Part shown: piece by piece, positions 4,539 through 7,222 of the stretch
Layout: each line of letters starts with the position of its first letter
Numbering within the stretch: position 1 is the first letter of the stretch
Source of the DNA: Pseudomonadota bacterium
Lineage (GTDB): Bacteria; Pseudomonadota; Gammaproteobacteria; Burkholderiales; Burkholderiaceae_C
Assembly (NCBI GenBank): GCA_023410975.1
Contig: JAEYPG010000045.1
Span: 1-7,222, forward strand
Length of the DNA stretch: 7,222 nucleotides
Direction of reading: 5' to 3'
Program-made: the position numbers and the translations under genes
The notes under the pieces: model-generated
What the model was told of the DNA's origin: nothing
The model's database searches: none
Seen by the model: only the letters and a program-made list of their open reading frames with translations

Positions 4539-5795
4539 ATGCGCGCATGCGTCCACCGGGGAAGCCATCAGATCGGCGGCAGTTGCGTTGAGGTCGAGCA
4601 CGAGGGCAGCCGGCTCCTGCTGGACTTGGGTCTGCCACTCGATGCGCCGTCCAACACGCCTGACGCGCTGCCCGCCGGGCTGGCACTCTCGGGTGAATCG
4701 GGGCTGCTGGGCATCCTCATCTCCCACCCGCACCTGGACCACTACGGGCTGCTGGCGCAGGTGCCGCCCACCGTGCCCGTGGGCATGGGTGCCGCGGCGC
4801 GGCGCATCCTGCAGGCCGCCGCGCCCTTCCTGCCGGGTGAGCCGCCACTGCCCGCGCCGGGCTGGGACTACGAGTCAGGCCGGCCGTTCCAAGTCGGCCC
4901 CTTCACGGTCACGCCCTACCTGGTGGACCACTCGGCCTACGATGCCTATGCGCTGCTGGTCGAGGCCGGCGGCGAGCGGCTCTTCTACAGCGGTGACTTC
5001 CGCGCGCACGGCCGCAAGGCCAAGCTCTTCGAGCGCATGGTGGCGCATCCGCCCACGGACATCGACGCGCTGCTGCTGGAGGGCTCGTCGCTGGGCCGCC
5101 TGGACGACGATGCGCGCTTTCCCAGCGAGGACGACATCGAGGCGCAGCTGGTGCGGGAGCTGCGCGCCACGCGCGGCCTGGCGCTGGTGCACACCTCCGC
5201 GCAGAACATCGACCGCGTGGTGTCGATCTTCCGCGCCTGCCGGCGCACGAACCGGCGGCTGGTCATCGACCTCTACGCCGCGGCCATACTGCATGCCACG
5301 AGCAATCACAACCTGCCGCAGTCGCACTGGCACGACGTGGCGCTGTTCGTGCCGCAACCGCAGCGCTTGAAGATCAAGCACGAGGGCTGGTTCGACCAGC
5401 TCGCCGCCCATGCCACCCATCGCCTCTTCCCGGAACACCTGGCAGCGCAGGCCGGCGAGCTCACGCTGCTGTTCAGGCCGCTGCACCAGCGCGACCTCTC
5501 CAAGGCGCAGTGCCTGGCCGGCGCGCGCTACATCTACTCGCAATGGGAGGGCTACTGGACGCAGGGCAGCTACGACGGTGTGCGCGACTGGCTGGAGCAC
5601 CACCACATCGAGCGCGTGCCGCTGCACACCTCCGGCCACGCCAGCCCGGTGGACCTGCGCCGCTTCGTGCAGGCCCTTGCGCCGGGCAAGGTGGTGCCCA
5701 TCCACAGCTTCCAGCCCGAGCGCTACCCGCAGCTCTTTCCCCGGGTCGAGCCGCATGCCGACGGCCAGTGGTGGCCGGTGAAAGGCCCGGTCTGA
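4539..5795 (+). CDS. beta-CASP metallo-beta-lactamase-fold hydrolase, RNase-like
   Basis: The protein, 418 residues from ATG 4539, is a metallo-beta-lactamase-fold hydrolase of beta-CASP type. That group contains RNase J, CPSF73 and DNA-repair nucleases. Metal motifs are HPHLDH (residues 63-68), VDH (129-131) and SGDF (151-154). The beta-CASP motifs are also visible: LVIDLY with D244 (motif A), SGHAS with H367 (motif B) and VPIHS with H389 (motif C). The set is complete, so nuclease or phosphodiester hydrolase activity is expected. It lacks the long C-terminal region of RNase J. I chose 4539 because GAGGG lies ten bases upstream and the family typically starts a few residues before HRGSHQIGGSCVEV; an ATG at 4515 would add eight residues. 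No signal peptide is visible. It lies between the glycohydrolase and the phosphatase on the same strand, suggesting a shared job. The natural substrate cannot be read from sequence. Confidence 0.88.
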   Translation: MRACVHRGSHQIGGSCVEVEHEGSRLLLDLGLPLDAPSNTPDALPAGLALSGESGLLGILISHPHLDHYGLLAQVPPTVPVGMGAAARRILQAAAPFLPGEPPLPAPGWDYESGRPFQVGPFTVTPYLVDHSAYDAYALLVEAGGERLFYSGDFRAHGRKAKLFERMVAHPPTDIDALLLEGSSLGRLDDDARFPSEDDIEAQLVRELRATRGLALVHTSAQNIDRVVSIFRACRRTNRRLVIDLYAAAILHATSNHNLPQSHWHDVALFVPQPQRLKIKHEGWFDQLAAHATHRLFPEHLAAQAGELTLLFRPLHQRDLSKAQCLAGARYIYSQWEGYWTQGSYDGVRDWLEHHHIERVPLHTSGHASPVDLRRFVQALAPGKVVPIHSFQPERYPQLFPRVEPHADGQWWPVKGPV

Positions 5796-5841
5796 GCACG
5801 GTGTCTGGGTGCGCCCCAACCCCCTCAAGGCTCCTGCAGCG

Positions 5842-5858
5842 GGCCGCGTCGCACGGCC
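5842..5858. repeat. inverted repeat in the gap before the phosphatase gene
   Basis: GGCCG (5842-5846) and CGGCC (5854-5858) pair around a 7-base loop. Alternatively CAAGGC (5826-5831) can pair with GCCTTG (5856-5861), so two competing folds are possible. There is no T-run. The rest of the 132-base gap is C-rich and shows no clear ribosome site. Confidence 0.3.
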
Positions 5859-5927
5859 TTGACGCCTCCCGTGGCCTGCACGATCCATCCGTTCCCCTTC
5901 CCCAACTTACCTCTCCAGACCGACCTC

Positions 5928-6998
5928 ATGCCCTTGATCACTACGCTCCCTGACGCTCCTCTGGACATCATCGGCGACGTGCACGGCGAACACGCCGCGC
6001 TGGCCACCTTGCTGCAGCGGCTGGGCTACGACGAGCGCGGACGCCACCCTGCAGGGCGCCGCCTCGTTTTCGTGGGCGATCTCTGCGATCGCGGTCCGGA
6101 CAGCCCGGGCGTGATCGAGTTCGTGCGGCGCGTCGTCGAGGACGGCCACGGCTTTGCCGTCATCGGCAACCACGAGCTCAACGTGCTGCGCGGCGAGCGC
6201 CGCGAAGGCAACGACTGGTTCTGGGGCGAAGACTCCAAGCACGACCGCAAGTTCGGCGATGTCGCTGCGCTGCCGGCCCCTCGCCAAGCCGAGGTGGCCG
6301 CCTTCCTGGGCGGGCTGCCCCTGGTGCTCGAACGCGAGGACCTGCGCGTGGTCCATGCCGCGTGGCATGCGCCGGCCATCGAGCACCTGCGCGGTGCGCC
6401 GTCTGACGCGACGCTCGGCGCGCAGTTCGACCACTGGGAGCGCGTGTCCGATGCCGCCATCAACGACCCGGTACTGCGCCGTCTCGTCCAGGAAGAGATG
6501 ACCCGGTGGGGTGCCCTCCTGCACGATCCACAAGCCGACATGCCGATGCTGCACGGCTGCGCCCGCAGCGACGCGTCGTGGCAGATGAGCAACCCGCTGC
6601 GGGCGCTGACCTCGGGCATCGAGCGGGTGGCGCAGTCGCCGTTTTTCAGCGGCGGCAAGTGGCGCTTCGTCGACCGCGTGCGCTGGTGGGAGGAGTACAC
6701 CGACACGGTACCGGTCGTTTTTGGACACTACTGGCGCCGCCCTCGAGGCTCGGCGATCAAGGCCGGTCCGGACCTGTTCGGCCCGATCGACGCCACGGCG
6801 TGGCACGGGCCGCGCGGCAACGTGTTCTGCGTGGACTTCTCGGTCGGAGCGCGTTTCCTGGAGCACCGGCCCGGCAGCGAGCCCGGCCAGGCGACCAAGC
6901 TGGCGGCACTTCGCTGGCCGGAGCGCACCTTGGTCTTCGACACCGGCGAAACGCTGGACGCATCCGCCTTGATGCCAGCGACGCAAGGGCCGCAGTGA
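5928..6998 (+). CDS. PPP-family metallophosphoesterase (ApaH/protein-phosphatase-like)
   Basis: The protein, 356 residues from ATG 5928, is a calcineurin-like phosphoesterase of the PPP type. This family includes serine/threonine phosphatases, the Np4N hydrolase ApaH and the phosphatase part of bacterial Pnkp. The metal motifs occur in order: GDVHGE (residues 16-21), GDLCDRGPDS (50-59), GNHE (80-83), VVHAAW (141-146) and FGHYW (265-269). All expected ligands are present, so activity is likely. The end has CVDFSVGARF (301-310), a strand pattern common in longer PPP proteins. The substrate may be a phosphoprotein, a dinucleoside polyphosphate or an RNA end. A longer frame from TTG 5859 would add 23 Pro-rich residues and is less likely. 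No Shine-Dalgarno sequence precedes 5928; its leader is rich in C and T. It follows the beta-CASP gene by 132 bases on the same strand. Confidence 0.88.
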   Translation: MPLITTLPDAPLDIIGDVHGEHAALATLLQRLGYDERGRHPAGRRLVFVGDLCDRGPDSPGVIEFVRRVVEDGHGFAVIGNHELNVLRGERREGNDWFWGEDSKHDRKFGDVAALPAPRQAEVAAFLGGLPLVLEREDLRVVHAAWHAPAIEHLRGAPSDATLGAQFDHWERVSDAAINDPVLRRLVQEEMTRWGALLHDPQADMPMLHGCARSDASWQMSNPLRALTSGIERVAQSPFFSGGKWRFVDRVRWWEEYTDTVPVVFGHYWRRPRGSAIKAGPDLFGPIDATAWHGPRGNVFCVDFSVGARFLEHRPGSEPGQATKLAALRWPERTLVFDTGETLDASALMPATQGPQ

Positions 6999-6999
6999 C

Positions 7000-7013
7000 C
7001 TCCGGGCCCGGAG
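7000..7013. repeat. 14-base perfect palindrome after the phosphatase gene
   Basis: CTCCGGGCCCGGAG (7000-7013) is a perfect palindrome starting two bases after the TGA. As RNA it can form a 5-bp stem with a 4-base loop. No T-run follows, so a terminator role is only possible. Confidence 0.4.
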
Positions 7014-7027
7014 CCCAGGGCAGTACA

Positions 7028-7049
7028 GCGTGAATGCCTGCCATCACGC
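7028..7049. repeat. inverted repeat GCGTGA / TCACGC
   Basis: GCGTGA (7028-7033) and TCACGC (7044-7049) are exact complements around a 10-base loop. It lies between the palindrome after the phosphatase gene and the inverted repeat before the next gene, and may be part of a control region. Confidence 0.3.
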
Positions 7050-7080
7050 AGCTCGACTGCTTGGCTGTTCGCACAGCAGT

Positions 7081-7098
7081 GCATTTCCCGAGAAATGC
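7081..7098. repeat. inverted repeat directly upstream of the last gene
   Basis: GCATTTC (7081-7087) and GAAATGC (7092-7098) are perfect complements with a 4-base centre. The repeat ends four bases before the ATG at 7103 and covers the place where a ribosome site should be. It could be a hairpin controlling translation or an operator near the transcription start. Confidence 0.45.
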
Positions 7099-7102
7099 CG
7101 AC

Positions 7103-7222
7103 ATGGACAACATCATCAAGAACTTTAACAAGTGGTTCCAGCACTGGAACATCCAGCTGAGCCAGGACGTCGTGGAGCGGCGATCCCCGGGCGTGATCGA
7201 GCAAGGCGGCTGGAACATCCGG
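7103..7222 (+). CDS. unknown protein, N-terminal part only (cut by the right edge)
   Basis: From ATG 7103 the frame stays open for 40 codons to the window end. The visible part begins MDNIIKNFNKWFQHWNIQLS and contains DVVERRSPGVIEQGGWNIR before the edge. The start is rich in Asn, Lys and Trp, unlike shadow frames in GC-rich DNA, which supports a real gene. Its codon use is somewhat less GC-rich than that of the neighbouring enzymes. The only weak ribosome signal (CGAGAAA) is covered by an inverted repeat. It lies 104 bases after the phosphatase gene on the same strand and could be a fourth member of the cluster or a separate unit. I cannot assign a family from this fragment. Confidence 0.6.
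   Translation, partial: MDNIIKNFNKWFQHWNIQLSQDVVERRSPGVIEQGGWNIR

Noticed and set aside
4297..5370. Plus-strand frame of 357 codons overlapping two enzyme genes
   Set aside because: It is out of frame with both, and its translation is dominated by Arg, Pro, Ser, Thr and Trp in low-complexity runs.
4875..5888. Minus-strand frame of 337 codons opposite the beta-CASP gene
   Set aside because: It is the shadow of a gene with complete catalytic motifs; its composition is typical of reverse-complement GC-rich codons.
5907..6986. Minus-strand frame of 359 codons opposite the phosphatase gene
   Set aside because: It mirrors almost exactly the span of the real gene, shows no domain motif and has no supporting start context.
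1..7222. tRNA, rRNA, CRISPR array or insertion sequence
   Set aside because: I saw no regularly spaced repeats of CRISPR size, no transposase motif, no terminal inverted repeats with target duplications, and no tRNA-like cloverleaf or rRNA sequence by eye.

Overview
The window is GC-rich (by eye well above 60 % G+C), with compact genes and high GC at third codon positions. One stretch of about 150 bases near position 600-760 is strikingly AT-rich. Together with the style of the phage-like genes, this suggests a high-GC proteobacterium, perhaps of the Burkholderiales. That placement is inference; nothing in the window proves the taxon.

Left part (1-1828): this looks like the control and replication corner of a prophage or integrative element. 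An XRE-family DNA-binding regulator (minus strand, 776-1240) faces a rightward gene (1325-1828) that has the build of a phage helicase-loader or lambda-P-like replication protein. Downstream of the regulator on its own strand are the AT-rich region, with repeats that could be operators, and two tightly coupled small unknown genes (221-577, and one running off the left edge).

Middle part (1829-3334): a minus-strand gene codes for a SLOG-superfamily protein of the cpYpsA type (Pfam once called it 'putative molybdenum carrier'). It is divergent from a small, well-started but unrecognised 121-residue gene (2646-3011). A 323-base stretch without a confident gene follows and holds a possible promoter.

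Right part (3335-7222): three same-strand enzyme genes lie in a row: an ADP-ribosylglycohydrolase (DraG/ARH fold), a beta-CASP metallo-beta-lactamase-fold nuclease-like protein, and a PPP-family metallophosphoesterase. All three keep their key metal-binding motifs. A further unknown gene starts at 7103 and is cut by the right edge. The gaps between these genes are 76 to 132 bases long and contain strong inverted repeats. Except for the weak GAGGG before the beta-CASP gene, the chosen start codons lack clear Shine-Dalgarno sequences.

The most interesting idea is that the three hydrolases form one functional set acting on RNA ends, ADP-ribose or nucleotides: removal of ADP-ribose, dephosphorylation or decapping, and RNA cleavage. 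The nearby cpYpsA SLOG protein may handle a related nucleotide ligand. The sequence supports the enzyme families and their arrangement. The shared pathway is a hypothesis.
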